The notes below the pieces were generated by a model. That model was not told the origin of the DNA. It saw only the letters and a list, made by a program, of their open reading frames with translations, and did not search any database. A stretch of 64,000 bases of DNA from contig NZ_JABSSX010000005.1 of assembly GCF_013280495.1 (NCBI RefSeq), positions 124,001 through 188,000 on the forward strand, in the 5' to 3' direction. The DNA is from Brevibacterium permense (lineage in GTDB: Bacteria > Actinomycetota > Actinomycetes > Actinomycetales > Brevibacteriaceae). Shown one piece after another: positions 18,064 to 27,720 of the stretch (the first letter of the stretch is position 1; the number at the start of each line of letters is the position of its first letter). A program made the position numbers and the translations under genes.

Positions 18064-18552
18064 TCACTGCCGGGCGAGCAGATCGTCGATCTGGTTGATC
18101 GCTCCGGTCGAGCCTTCGATGACACCCATCTCCAGCACGGTGCGCAGCCCCTCGGTCGAGTCGAACACCGATTCGTAGGTGGCACGAGTCCCGGTCTCGG
18201 TCGTCTCGAAGCGGTAGATGCAGCTGCTTCCGGGCATCGATTCGACGACGGTGAAGTCCTCATCGGCGAAGTAGTCGCGGAATTCCAAGCGCGTGGGGCG
18301 GTCGACGGCGGTCAGTTCCCACAGCCCGCAGAACTTCTCACCCTCCGGGCTCGTCATGAAATAGGTGACTCTGCCACCGGGTTCGAGCGCATGGTCGACG
18401 ACCGTGGCCGGGTACGTCGGTGGACCCCAGATCTGCTCGAGTTGGCGGGGATCGGCATAGACCTCCCACACTCGCTCGAGCGGCGCCGCGAACTCGGCGA
18501 CGATCGTCAGGGTCAGTGTCTCTTCGTCATGGTATGTGTCGATGACCGGCAT
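18064..18552 (-). CDS. SRPBCC/AHSA1 family protein
   Basis: Small START-like (Aha1 C-terminal/CalC) protein of 162 residues. Typical elements are APLERVWEVYADPRQLEQIWGP at the N-terminus, PGGRVTYFMTSPEGEKFCGLWE and a late TYESVF. The domain forms a hydrophobic pocket; ligands vary and none can be named. It follows an ArsR gene by 31 bp on the same strand and has GAGGAG as ribosome site. ArsR-SRPBCC pairs are common in actinobacteria, where the regulator controls both genes. Confidence 0.88.
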   Translation of the reverse strand: MPVIDTYHDEETLTLTIVAEFAAPLERVWEVYADPRQLEQIWGPPTYPATVVDHALEPGGRVTYFMTSPEGEKFCGLWELTAVDRPTRLEFRDYFADEDFTVVESMPGSSCIYRFETTETGTRATYESVFDSTEGLRTVLEMGVIEGSTGAINQIDDLLARQ

Positions 18553-18583
18553 GGCTGCTCCTCAAGCATTGCGGTGGTTTGCC

Positions 18584-18925
18584 TCACGACCCGGCCTGCT
18601 CGTCCCCGGCCAGAAGGTCGTCGATTCTCTGCACTCGTTCGACCCACTGGTCTTCGAGCTCGGCGAGCATGCTTCTGATGGTGCGAAGCGGACCCACCTC
18701 TGCGTGCGCAATCTGCCGCTTGCCGACTCGGCGCTTCGTCACGAGTCCTGCACGTTCGAGGACTGCAACGTGCTTCTGCACTGCGGCGAAGCTCATGTCG
18801 TAGTCGGCGGCCAGATCGGACACCGAAAGCCCTTCTCCAGCGACTCGGCGCACGATATCGCGCCGAGTGCGGTCGGCCAATGCCTGGAACAGCGCATCCG
18901 CCTCATCGTCGAGAAGTCCTTTCAT
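18584..18925 (-). CDS. ArsR-family winged-helix repressor
   Basis: 113-residue ArsR/SmtB-type regulator. ALADRTRRDIVRRV is followed by LSVSDLAADYDMSFAAVQKHV and AGLVTKRRVGKRQ, the wHTH and wing. No CxC metal site is present, so metal sensing is unlikely. It is the first gene of a two-gene operon with the SRPBCC protein. ATG 18925 lies 7 bases after TATGAT, suggesting a leaderless start; an in-frame ATG at 18937 would add four residues. A perfect palindrome overlaps the -10 box, so autorepression is very likely. Confidence 0.9.
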   Translation of the reverse strand: MKGLLDDEADALFQALADRTRRDIVRRVAGEGLSVSDLAADYDMSFAAVQKHVAVLERAGLVTKRRVGKRQIAHAEVGPLRTIRSMLAELEDQWVERVQRIDDLLAGDEQAGS

Positions 18926-18934
18926 GCCATTAAT

Positions 18935-18956
18935 CATACAACCGGTTGGTTGTATG
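18935..18956 (-). promoter_or_regulatory. ArsR operator overlapping the promoter
   Basis: CATACAACC-GGTT-GGTTGTATG is a perfect inverted repeat with 9-bp arms. On the minus strand its distal arm overlaps the -10 box TATGAT (18933-18938), so binding would block RNA polymerase. Confidence 0.65.
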
Positions 18957-19115
18957 TAAATAGGCGGAACGAGATTTCTCAGAACAGACTGCTTCACCCG
19001 ACACTCAGGAGAAGCACCTGCTGCCCCTCGATCAATACCGCAAGTCAGGTGCGGGAATCCGCACGTGCACACAACTTCCGCCCCCTGGCGACCATCCGAA
19101 CAATACGGTTTCTCT

Positions 19116-20324
19116 ATGACTACGATCCGAGCCATGACACCCGACGCATTCCTCACCAGCCTGCAGAGATTCGGTGATGTCAGCTACCAACAGACTCCAT
19201 TCTGGGCGGAGGCACGGCGAGTCGATTGGCCCGATTACGTGCCGGTGGGCTGGTATGCCGACGGCGCAGATCCGATCTCGGTCGCAATCATCCGTTACCG
19301 CCGGATCCCCGGAACGAAGAAGCGCTTCGCTTTCATTCCCTACGGCCCACTGATCGATTGGGACAATGCGGACATAAGCGAGCAGCTCTCAACGTTGCGT
19401 TCATTTCTCGAAGCAAACGATGTCATCGGCGTCCGCATGCTCCCGTACCTCAGCCTCCGACGGTGGGACAATGCAACGGTACGAGCAGGACTCCGCGAGC
19501 CGATCGCCAGGCACTTCCGTGACCTCGCTCCCGATTACACCAACCCCACAGCTCTGCAGCTGAGGGCGATCATGCGCGACTCCGGATGGATCGAAAAGTC
19601 TGCCCCCCAGGAGACGCATATCGATTACGGCCGCTTCAACTTCCTGCTGAATCTCGAAGACCGCACCGAAGATGACATCCTTGCCGGAATGCACAAGACC
19701 TGGCGATACAACGCGAAGAAGGCCTCCCGTGAAGGCGTCAAGATCGAATTGGCATCCATTGCCGACGTCGATGATTTCCAGCTCCTGTACACCTCAACCG
19801 GGAATAGAAACGGATTCGCAACCCTGTCCACCGACTTCTTCAGGACCATGTGGACCCATCTCACTCAAGGACTGCCAGGCCGCTTCACCACGCATTTCGC
19901 CCGCTTCAACGGCGAAGTACTCGGAGCCACGACCACAGCTCGGGTGTCTTCGACCGCTGAATGCATCCACACCGCGACCGACACGACCAACCCACGAATG
20001 AAGCCCTCGAATGCCCTGTATCTCGCCTTGATTCGACAGCTTCTTTCCGAAGGCGCTAAATCCTACGACCTGGGTGGAGTCAAGGACTGCCTCGGCCTCG
20101 ATATGGGCGGTAGCGGTCTGGTCCGCTTCAAGACTGAAATGGGCGCTGACGCCCACGAATACATGGGGGCGTGGGAACTGCCCATCACCCCTCGAACCTA
20201 CGCCGCATTCTCGCACGCCGTCCCCGCCTATAACGCTGCCCGCTCGCGCATAGATCCTCTGCTCGCCTCCGCAACTCGACTGCACTCCCGGTTACCAGCA
20301 CTCGCACGACGCGACCCCTCCTGA
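19116..20324 (+). CDS. FemAB/FemX-like aminoacyltransferase
   Basis: 402-residue protein of the Fem (peptidyltransferase, GNAT-like fold) family. Such enzymes transfer amino acids from aminoacyl-tRNA to lipid II stem peptides or modify other surface compounds. Features are TPFWAEARR at the N-terminus, FAFIPYGPLIDW, DDILAGMHKTWRYNAKKASREGV (the classical Fem block), NALYLALIRQ and YDLGGVKDCLGLD near the end. ATG 19116 is preceded by TACGGT six bases upstream and no ribosome site, so translation may be leaderless. No cell-wall gene is adjacent. Its amino-acid donor and acceptor are unknown. Confidence 0.87.
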   Translation: MTTIRAMTPDAFLTSLQRFGDVSYQQTPFWAEARRVDWPDYVPVGWYADGADPISVAIIRYRRIPGTKKRFAFIPYGPLIDWDNADISEQLSTLRSFLEANDVIGVRMLPYLSLRRWDNATVRAGLREPIARHFRDLAPDYTNPTALQLRAIMRDSGWIEKSAPQETHIDYGRFNFLLNLEDRTEDDILAGMHKTWRYNAKKASREGVKIELASIADVDDFQLLYTSTGNRNGFATLSTDFFRTMWTHLTQGLPGRFTTHFARFNGEVLGATTTARVSSTAECIHTATDTTNPRMKPSNALYLALIRQLLSEGAKSYDLGGVKDCLGLDMGGSGLVRFKTEMGADAHEYMGAWELPITPRTYAAFSHAVPAYNAARSRIDPLLASATRLHSRLPALARRDPS

Positions 20325-20357
20325 CCGCGGCCAGCTCAGCACGGTTCACACCATCTA

Positions 20358-20403
20358 TTGACACCTTGATTGAACGCGCGTTTAATATTAAACATGCGTT
20401 CAA
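20358..20403 (+). promoter_or_regulatory. Promoter and palindromic operator of the TetR/ABC operon
   Basis: TTGACA (20358-20363), 17 bp, TTTAAT (20381-20386), then 7 bases to the ATG at 20394, so the message is probably leaderless. A palindrome spans 20370-20403: outer arms TTGAACGC/GCGTTCAA enclose TTTAATATTAAA. It covers the -10 and the start, as expected for TetR autorepression. Confidence 0.75.
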
Positions 20404-21038
20404 CGACTTCCGACTCCAACTCGCGCCGCTCTCCCAACACCTCGCCGGAGACGGCGCAGAGGATCCTCTCGGCCGCCGTCGCCGAGTTCGCCCGCCACGG
20501 GTTCACGAAGACCACAGTCCGCGGAATCGCCGCTGCCGCCGATGTCTCCCCAGGCTTGGTCATCCACCACTTCGGCTCCAAAGACGGACTGCGCAGCGCC
20601 TGCGACGACCATGTATTCGAACTGATCACCAGCGCAAAGGCGCGCAACGCCGAATACGCCACGATGGCTGTGCAGATGATGTTCGGCGACCCCGAGATGT
20701 CCACCGCTGTGGACTACCTCGTCAAGTCCCTGCTCGACCCCAGCGAGCACGGTCAGCGCTACTTCGATCACTACGTCGACCTCGTCGAGTCGTATATCAC
20801 CGACGGTTTCGCCGGCTACACCTTTCGTCAGAGTGAGGACCCGCACGGCCAGGCGGCGACCATCGCGGTCATGGCCCTGGCACCTGCAATGCTCGAACAC
20901 CGCCTGCATTCGGTCCTCGGCACCGACGACACCGCGGAGACCATGACCCGACTCGCCCCACACCTGCTCGATCTCTACCTGCACGGAGCGCTCGAGTCCG
21001 TCCCTGACAACTCTGGACTGAGAGATGAGGAACCATGA
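20394..21038 (+). CDS. TetR-family repressor of the adjacent ABC exporter
   Basis: 214-residue regulator. The N-terminal HTH reads [32 protein letters not shown]. The C-terminal all-helical domain should bind the exporter substrate. The stop overlaps the ATPase start (ATGA), giving an operon of repressor, ATPase and permease. The start at 20394 (not 20370) agrees with the promoter, whose operator would otherwise lie inside the coding region. It most likely represses its own operon through the 20370-20403 palindrome and is released by an exported compound. Confidence 0.9.
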   Translation: MRSTTSDSNSRRSPNTSPETAQRILSAAVAEFARHGFTKTTVRGIAAAADVSPGLVIHHFGSKDGLRSACDDHVFELITSAKARNAEYATMAVQMMFGDPEMSTAVDYLVKSLLDPSEHGQRYFDHYVDLVESYITDGFAGYTFRQSEDPHGQAATIAVMALAPAMLEHRLHSVLGTDDTAETMTRLAPHLLDLYLHGALESVPDNSGLRDEEP

Positions 21039-21973
21039 GCACGTTGACCGGCGCCCGCCGAACCGACGGCAGCCGAGCATCCGCCTCGGCGGCGATCTCG
21101 ATGCGCGAAGTCGTGAAATCATACGGACGCGTCCGCGCCCTCGACGGTCTCGACCTCGAGGTCGCCCGCGGCGAGGTCCACGGCTTCCTCGGCCCCAACG
21201 GCGCCGGCAAGTCGACGACGATCCGGATTCTGCTCGGAATCCTGCGACATAACTCGGGTACGGTGCGCCTCCTCGGCGAGGATCCTTGGTCGAAGGCGGT
21301 CCCCCTGCACCGCCGCCTGGCCTATGTTCCCGGCGATGTGGAACTGTGGCCAGGGCTGACCGGCGGCGAGGCGATCGACCTGTTCGCCAGGCTGCGCGGA
21401 GGTGTGGACAGACGTCGTCGCGATGAGCTCATCGAACGCTTCGACCTCGATCCGCGGAAGAAGGGACGGACCTATTCGAAGGGCAACCGGCAGAAGGTCG
21501 CGCTCATCTCAGCTCTGGCCTCGGATGTCGAACTGCTGCTCCTCGACGAGCCGACGGCCGGGCTCGACCCGCTCATGGAAGCGGTGTTCCAGGACTGCAT
21601 TCGCGAGGCGAAGGACGCCGGGCGCACGGTGCTGCTCTCCAGCCACATCCTCGCCCAGGTCGAGGCCCTGGCCGATCGGGTGTCGATCATCCGGTCGGGT
21701 CGCATCGTCGAGACGGGGACCCTGTCCGAGCTGCGGCACCTGTCACGGACGACGATCACCGTCGGGCTCGAACACGATGTGCCCGCCCTGTCCGAAACGA
21801 CCGGAGTCCACGACCTCGTCCGCGAAGGTTCGCGATTGCATTTCAGCGCCGATACGGCGCAGCTGCCCCGTATCATGCGGGCGCTCGGCGAACACGATGT
21901 CGAATCGCTCACCGCGACCCCGCCGACCCTCGAACAGCTGCTGCTGCGTCACTACGGCAAGGAGGAGTCATGA
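21035..21973 (+). CDS. ABC exporter ATP-binding protein (drug/polyketide type)
   Basis: 312-residue ATPase. Walker A is GPNGAGKST, the Q-loop region follows in [18 protein letters not shown], the signature-like segment is [12 protein letters not shown] and Walker B is [13 protein letters not shown]. The switch His lies in [16 protein letters not shown]. The signature is SKGN in place of LSGGQ, which is usual in this antibiotic-exporter group. It is coupled by ATGA overlaps to the TetR gene upstream and the permease downstream. It should power efflux by the next gene product. Confidence 0.93.
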   Translation: MSTLTGARRTDGSRASASAAISMREVVKSYGRVRALDGLDLEVARGEVHGFLGPNGAGKSTTIRILLGILRHNSGTVRLLGEDPWSKAVPLHRRLAYVPGDVELWPGLTGGEAIDLFARLRGGVDRRRRDELIERFDLDPRKKGRTYSKGNRQKVALISALASDVELLLLDEPTAGLDPLMEAVFQDCIREAKDAGRTVLLSSHILAQVEALADRVSIIRSGRIVETGTLSELRHLSRTTITVGLEHDVPALSETTGVHDLVREGSRLHFSADTAQLPRIMRALGEHDVESLTATPPTLEQLLLRHYGKEES

Positions 21974-23709
21974 ATCTGCTGGCCGCATACACGGACGACG
22001 GGGATCGCACTGTCCACGGAGGTCCCGGGAACTCACCGCAAACCGGGCATCATCATGGTGCACATGAACGTGTTCGGCGTGGCCGCCTCGGCGAGGGAAA
22101 CCTGGCAGGGTTGGGTCACCTGCTGAGGTTCATGCTGCGGCGGGATCGACTGTGGCTGCCGATCTGGGTGATTGCGCTGTCTGCGCTCACCGCGTATTTC
22201 GCGAATGCAATCGCGGTGGTCATGGATTCGGATTCGCTGCAGGCGATGACGGCGTTCTCGAAGAATCCGGTGATGGCGCTCATCACGGGGCCGGGTTACG
22301 GGCTCGACCAAGTGACGATCCCGCGGTTCATCGTCGGCATGTACGGGGTGTTCCTCATGATCGGGGCGGCTCTGATGTCGATCCTCACCGTCTCCCGGCA
22401 TACGCGTGCCGAGGAGCAGACCGGGCGAGCTGAACTCGTCCGCGCCGGCGTCACCGGTCGGCACACTCAGCTGATCGCCGCCCTTGCGCTCACGGTCTTC
22501 ATGAATCTCCTGCTCAGCGCGGGTATGGCGGCGGCGTTCGGCTTCTCTCAGGCCGAGCCGGATTCGTGGTCGGCGACGGTGCTGTTCACGGTCGGAATCG
22601 GCGCGGTGGGGTGTGTCTTCGCCGCCGTCACCGCGGTCACGGTGCAGCTGAGCGCGTTCGCCAGGGCCGCCTCGTCGATGGCCGGAGCAGTGCTTGCACT
22701 CAGCTTCGTCCTCCGCGGGATCGGCGATATGTCGCACGTGTCGGGGGGGGGTTCGCTCGATTGGCTGTCGTGGCTCTCACCGTTGGGATGGTCGCAGCAG
22801 ACGGCGTCGTTCACCCTCGATCGCTGGTGGCCGCTGCTGTACTCGGTCGGATTGTTCGCGGTCCTCGTCGTCGTGGCCGTCGTCTTGCAGTCACGCCGTG
22901 ACCTGGGAGCCGGGATCGTCGCCGAACGGTTGGGCCGGTCGCAGGCGGGACCGCTGCTGTCGACGTCGTTCGGTCTGGCACTGCGCCTGCAGGCATCGAG
23001 CCTGATCTGGTGGTCGATGAGCATGTTGGTCATGGGTGTGGTGTTCGGTTCGTTCACCGGGCCCATGGACGAAGGAGCGGCTGGAATGCCGCCGGAGATC
23101 CTGTCGATCATGGGCGGACGGTCCGGAGTCGTCGACGGCTACCTCGGATACATGGCCCTGTACTTCGCGATCATCGTCGCCGCGTATGCGGTCATCGCCG
23201 CTGGTGGGCTGCGTTCCGAGGAGTCCTCCTTCCACACCGAACCTGTGCTCGCGACCGCGGTCTCCCGTGCTGGCTGGTTGGCTTCGTGGGCTGTGGTGAC
23301 GCTGTTCGGGGCGGGATGGCTGATGGCCATGGCCGGCCTCGGCGAGGGTGTGGGAGCGGCGATGTCAATGGATGATTGGTCTCTGCTGTGGCCGACCCTG
23401 CTCGGGCATCTCGCTCAGGCGCCGTCGATCTGGGCGCTGCTCGGGTTCGCCTACCTGCTATACGGCTTCGCCCCACGGCTGATGAGCCTGAGCTGGATCG
23501 TCTTCGGTGCCTCGGCGGTGCTCGCGCTCTTCGGCGGGCTGATGCAGCTCGACGATGCGATCCTCGACCTGTCCCTGTTCACCCATATCGGCCAATATCC
23601 GGCACAGGATCTCTCCGCCGAGGCGGTGCTGTGGTTGGTCGGCATCGCTGTGGTCCTCGTCGGGGCTGGGATGGTCGGGTTCCGGAGGCGGGATCTCGTC
23701 ACTGCGTGA
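21970..23709 (+). CDS. ABC exporter permease (tetronasin/polyketide-type, duplicated membrane domain)
   Basis: 579-residue integral membrane protein with about 12 segments in two related halves, the pattern of 'exporter of polyketide antibiotics' permeases. Each half begins with a similar block ([19 protein letters not shown] and [15 protein letters not shown]). The N-terminal 45 residues are polar, His-rich and carry the genome-typical CGCCTCGGCGAGG string, perhaps a recent extension; an internal start nearer the first helix is possible. A run of nine G at 22743-22751 encodes Ser-Gly-Gly-Gly-Ser. The 3' end overlaps the convergent LuxR gene by 11 bp. Confidence 0.88.
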   Translation: MNLLAAYTDDGDRTVHGGPGNSPQTGHHHGAHERVRRGRLGEGNLAGLGHLLRFMLRRDRLWLPIWVIALSALTAYFANAIAVVMDSDSLQAMTAFSKNPVMALITGPGYGLDQVTIPRFIVGMYGVFLMIGAALMSILTVSRHTRAEEQTGRAELVRAGVTGRHTQLIAALALTVFMNLLLSAGMAAAFGFSQAEPDSWSATVLFTVGIGAVGCVFAAVTAVTVQLSAFARAASSMAGAVLALSFVLRGIGDMSHVSGGGSLDWLSWLSPLGWSQQTASFTLDRWWPLLYSVGLFAVLVVVAVVLQSRRDLGAGIVAERLGRSQAGPLLSTSFGLALRLQASSLIWWSMSMLVMGVVFGSFTGPMDEGAAGMPPEILSIMGGRSGVVDGYLGYMALYFAIIVAAYAVIAAGGLRSEESSFHTEPVLATAVSRAGWLASWAVVTLFGAGWLMAMAGLGEGVGAAMSMDDWSLLWPTLLGHLAQAPSIWALLGFAYLLYGFAPRLMSLSWIVFGASAVLALFGGLMQLDDAILDLSLFTHIGQYPAQDLSAEAVLWLVGIAVVLVGAGMVGFRRRDLVTA

Positions 23710-25990
23710 GGTACCCCAAGGACCGAGCGCGGCTGAGGACGTCCGCCCGGTTCGAGACTCCGAATTTGCGGTAGAGAGCGGAGAGACGGTTCTTCACGGT
23801 TCCGGTAACCTGCTGCAGTTCGCCGGCGATCTCGGCGACTGACAGACCCCGTGCCAGCAGGTCGATGAGTTGGGCTTCGCCGGCGTTGAGCTGCGGCGCT
23901 TCTGCCAGGTCCACGGAGACCGGGCCGATACGGCGCAGCCGCTCCCTCAGCTGCGCCGGTGAAGCGAAGGTCGCGGCGAACTCACTTGCAGCTTCCGCCC
24001 ATACGGGCGAGTCGGCCGTGAGGTCGACGAGTCGGCTGCGATCGGTCAGCGGCAGCAGTGCAAGCGGCAGCAGCGAGCTCACCCAGGTCGAGAGACTCAC
24101 AGCCATCATGAAGTCACTCTGCGCCGCGGCCTCGTCCCCCGTGCGCAGTTTGGCTGCGGCTCTGATAGCGGCGAGTTCTGCGCGGCTGCGCGGACTGAGC
24201 GAGCGGTGATAGAACCAGGTATCGGCGCACGCTATCGCCTCGTCGTTGCGACCGGCCACGAGCTTTGAGCGGACGTCGAGGACGATGCGCGCATCACACG
24301 CTGGCGAGAGCCTCTCTCGGTCGAGCTCGGCCCACCGCAGCTGGCCGAGTGCGATGAAGACCGTGCTACGACCGAACGCAAGCAGATCCTTCTCAGCGGC
24401 GGAGAGGACTCCGGAATCGCGATATCGCTCGGCATCATCGTTGACGAAGAGCAACCCGGATTCGGACTTTGCGGACAGCACTGCCAAGGTCCGGGCGATG
24501 AGAGGCAGATAGACCCACAACGTTCGCAGCTCGGGGTAAGCGGACAACGCATCGAACTCCGCCTGGGCTCGTTCCAGGTCGAGTCGGTCGAGAGCCCTCA
24601 GTGCCGCTGCGATACGCAGCGGCGGAGTGACGTGTTCGTCGATGATGACGCTCGGCGGTGTCTCTGAACGACCTGCGACAGAGCCGGTTCCGGCACCGAC
24701 TCGGCTGGTCTCGGACGGCTCTGCCGCCGATGCGAGATGGGCATCGGCGCGTTCACAGTCGCCGCTGACGGCCGAGATGAGAGCCGTCCACGCGATGATT
24801 GCCGGCAGCAGGAAATCACCGTCGATGTGACCGGCCCGGGCTGGCCCCTCGATCTCATTGAGCAGGGACAGTGCCCGGCGAGACTGGGCTGCATGGTGGA
24901 GTGCGATCGCAGTGAGGAGTCGGACGACGGAACGCCCACGCACACTGGGCATCTTCGCCGCGGCACGGATGCCCAATTCTGCGGCGTCACCGTGCCGGCC
25001 GGAATCGGCGAGACCGATCATCTGACGAACGGTGCCGACGACGTCCACCGGCAATCCGTCCGGCCGGATCTCTCCGCTCTCATCTTCTCCCGGTGCCGAG
25101 GCACCGAGGATCCCCGGCAGTCGTGACCTCAGGAGTCCCGGGCCGGTATGCCTGATCGCGGCGGCACGGATGCGTGCTGGATCGGCGGCCGCGGAATCAG
25201 CGTCGATATCCTCGGCGAGGGTTCCGAAGAATTCGAGTCCGGGCCAGTTCGCACGAGTCTTGGGCGGCAGAAGCCGAAACGCGGTGCAGGCGGTCCGCGG
25301 CGTGAGCAGGAACATCGGAATGCCCACCGCCTCGGTCACTCGCAGCAGCTGGGTCCAGTAGCCGCCGTGTCGGGCCACGATCAAAACGTCGCTGAGGAGC
25401 TCCGGCTCGACGGTGCCTGCCGATTCCATATGCTCGATGAGCACTTCGAGCAGGGCTGCGACCGCGGATCCCCCACCGGCTGTGGTGGCGAGCTCATGGC
25501 GCAGCTTGGCGGCGATGAGGGAGGGCACCTGCAGCAGTGACCCCCTCACCTGGTCCTCCGCACAAGTGAGTATCCCGCTGGAGTGGAGTCGGACCAGCAC
25601 GCCTTCAGGGTCATTGACCCCTATTCCGCCGAGGAGGTCGTCGGCCACCGCTGTCAGCGCCCGCAAGGCGGTCGTCTCTGACACAGCGCTGAGTTGAGCG
25701 AGTACCGAGGCGGCTGCTGTGTCACCGGCTCCCAGCTCGAGGGACAGTCGTGGACACAGTTCGACGACCCAATCGGCGAAGGCCGCAGATCCAGGATCCA
25801 CCGTGACCCCTGCGGTGGCAGCGGCGCGGAGGACCGCCTCGGCGAAGCGAGCACGACCGGCGCATTCCGTCCACAGCAGGTGGCAGAGCTCGGAGTCAAC
25901 CGGACCCACCCCTGAGGATTCGAGTTCGACGATGAAGTCTCCCAGGCTGAGGCGAGGATCGTACGCTTTCCCTTCAGCTTTCGAGCTCAT
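23699..25990 (-). CDS. Large LuxR-family transcriptional regulator without an evident ATPase
   Basis: 763-residue protein. Only the C-terminal LuxR HTH is unmistakable: LIDLLARGLSVAEIAGEL, then TGTVKNRLSALYRKFG and NRADVLSRA. The rest is helical, alanine/leucine rich and TPR-like. A winged-helix-like segment lies near residues 125-170. No Walker A motif is seen, so it resembles a MalT/LAL protein that has lost its N-terminal NTPase. ATG 25990 is preferred because AAGGAT precedes it; the longer frame to 26140 lacks support. It is convergent to the exporter operon and may or may not control it. Confidence 0.82.
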   Translation of the reverse strand: MSSKAEGKAYDPRLSLGDFIVELESSGVGPVDSELCHLLWTECAGRARFAEAVLRAAATAGVTVDPGSAAFADWVVELCPRLSLELGAGDTAAASVLAQLSAVSETTALRALTAVADDLLGGIGVNDPEGVLVRLHSSGILTCAEDQVRGSLLQVPSLIAAKLRHELATTAGGGSAVAALLEVLIEHMESAGTVEPELLSDVLIVARHGGYWTQLLRVTEAVGIPMFLLTPRTACTAFRLLPPKTRANWPGLEFFGTLAEDIDADSAAADPARIRAAAIRHTGPGLLRSRLPGILGASAPGEDESGEIRPDGLPVDVVGTVRQMIGLADSGRHGDAAELGIRAAAKMPSVRGRSVVRLLTAIALHHAAQSRRALSLLNEIEGPARAGHIDGDFLLPAIIAWTALISAVSGDCERADAHLASAAEPSETSRVGAGTGSVAGRSETPPSVIIDEHVTPPLRIAAALRALDRLDLERAQAEFDALSAYPELRTLWVYLPLIARTLAVLSAKSESGLLFVNDDAERYRDSGVLSAAEKDLLAFGRSTVFIALGQLRWAELDRERLSPACDARIVLDVRSKLVAGRNDEAIACADTWFYHRSLSPRSRAELAAIRAAAKLRTGDEAAAQSDFMMAVSLSTWVSSLLPLALLPLTDRSRLVDLTADSPVWAEAASEFAATFASPAQLRERLRRIGPVSVDLAEAPQLNAGEAQLIDLLARGLSVAEIAGELQQVTGTVKNRLSALYRKFGVSNRADVLSRARSLGYLTQ

Positions 25991-26285
25991 GGTCGCCCAT
26001 CCTTCATCTCGGCGGATCACACCCGCGTCACGCTCATCGACGTACACGTGAGCTCCCCTCTTAGACGTCCGGTCTTCGATGCCGGTCTGCCAGCACACTG
26101 CCCGCGCGTTGGTTCCGATTTCCAATCTGCCCGGAATCAATCACTAGGCACGTCCTGCGGCAGGCGATGTGCGGTAGTCCGCCACCACCATGCGGCAATT
26201 CGACTGCGTCGGAACCGATCCGCCGACCGAGTCACCAGCAATAGCACCCGAGTCTTCGCTAGGCGCGAAGAAGCGTCACAGCCTC

Positions 26286-27326
26286 TCAGACTTGCCCCGT
26301 CACCCGAATACTCTCGTATTTGGCGGACACAACACCCAACTCGTATTTGTTCCAGCACTCATCGACCTCGATATCGAATGCCTGAGAAAGGTAGTACAGC
26401 GGCACATCTGCACCGGCAAGGTGGACGAATGGATACCCACCACCGAAGCGAGGGTTGATGTCGATCACGGAAGCCTCGCCGAAGTCATCGACGAACACGT
26501 CGACGTCGATGAGCCCCGTCAGATCTGAAGCTCCGGCAATCAGCTCAGAGATTCGAGCGAAGGGTGCGGCGTCGACAGTCACGGCTTTGTCCGTCTCTCC
26601 GGCTCTCATGCGAACCTTGCGGCGCGCCAGCACGCCGCTGAGCATTCCGCCGTCTGTCAGACTCCCGATGATGTCGACACCGTATTCAGCCCCCGGGAGC
26701 TTCGGCTGCACCACAACATCATCCCGGGTACCCGGATGCCCGCCTGCCGCCGGGGCAGAAAGTGCGGCTTCTGTCACCGCCTGGCGAACCTGATCCGCTG
26801 AGACCACTCTCAGGCCCGAGGACCCGCTGCCGAATCTGTGCTTGACGACGAATTCGTCGGCCCGAGCGCTCAACTCATCGATTCCTTGGTCATCCGCGCC
26901 GCTGACGGTCGCCGGCGTCGGTACCTCAATGGCGGCGAGCAACTGCGCCATCTGCAGCTTGTCGGCGCAGCCGGCCTGCCAGGCCGCCGATACTCCCGGC
27001 ACCAGCACACCAGTCTCCCGAAGAGAGTTCGCCAGTCCGCTATTCACATGGACATGAATGAGCTCGTAGTCATTCGCCGAAATGAGGATCTTGGCGTCGA
27101 ATTCGGCAACCAGGCTCATCAGCTCTCGACCATAGTCTGGATCATCGTATTTCGGCAGACTCCGGCCGACGTCGCCGTAGGAAGCGGAGGAGCTTGTCGG
27201 ATCGTTTTCCGCAACGACCACTCGCCCTTCGATGTCAAGAGCCTCGAAAGCCTCGCGAAACCAGTCGATGAGATACAGGCGTCTCCCCGCTGAGCTGATG
27301 ATGATCGTCTCTGGTTTTGCTGTCAT
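26286..27326 (-). CDS. ATP-grasp ligase, copy 1 (CarB/PylC-like)
   Basis: 346-residue ATP-grasp enzyme, expected to form an amide via an acyl-phosphate. The preATP-grasp domain starts with IIISSAGRRLYLIDWF. The ATP-binding core shows EFVVKHRFGSGSSGLRVV and PGAEYGVDIIGSL. The metal-binding end is SVIDINPRFGGGYPFVHLAGADVP. It is clearly paralogous to the ATP-grasp protein at 29037-30074, sharing all three blocks plus ARRKVRMRAGETD. AGGAGG directly precedes ATG 27326. It diverges from the PLP decarboxylase gene. The substrate is unknown; an amino acid from that pathway is inferred. Confidence 0.85.
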   Translation of the reverse strand: MTAKPETIIISSAGRRLYLIDWFREAFEALDIEGRVVVAENDPTSSSASYGDVGRSLPKYDDPDYGRELMSLVAEFDAKILISANDYELIHVHVNSGLANSLRETGVLVPGVSAAWQAGCADKLQMAQLLAAIEVPTPATVSGADDQGIDELSARADEFVVKHRFGSGSSGLRVVSADQVRQAVTEAALSAPAAGGHPGTRDDVVVQPKLPGAEYGVDIIGSLTDGGMLSGVLARRKVRMRAGETDKAVTVDAAPFARISELIAGASDLTGLIDVDVFVDDFGEASVIDINPRFGGGYPFVHLAGADVPLYYLSQAFDIEVDECWNKYELGVVSAKYESIRVTGQV

Positions 27327-27479
27327 ACCATCCTCCTCGATCTGGTCTGAGTCCCCCGGGCCGGAAGGCGTCGGGGAGTGCAGGCGGCGCCCCCTTCGGT
27401 TGGACACGAATGCAATCAGCTGCCGTTTCAAACGCGAATGAGACAACACGAGTCAGCACGCTCACCGATCACATCAAGC

Positions 27480-27532
27480 GAATTCTGTATAGATGGATTT
27501 CGCCTGGACCGAAATCATGAATTACAGAATTC
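27480..27532. repeat. Nested inverted repeat between divergent ATP-grasp and decarboxylase genes
   Basis: GAATTCTGTA (27480-27489) pairs with TACAGAATTC (27523-27532), and inside it GATTTCG pairs with CGAAATC around a 7-base loop. This sits in a 394-bp, relatively AT-rich gap (27327-27720) with no other gene. It could be a shared operator, a terminator or an RNA stem. Confidence 0.7.
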
Positions 27533-27720
27533 AAACATCACGACGCAGACGATTACTGCGAAACAGAGATTCAGATCTGTCTACGCCGACTTGATTCTAT
27601 TTCTATCATCGGACACCTCGATTGCAGCATGCGGTTCTCCGCAATAAACAGCGGAATGTCCCCGCACCCCAGATGCTCTCCGTAGACTGCTTGAATACAC
27701 GACATGAAACACAGAAGAGA

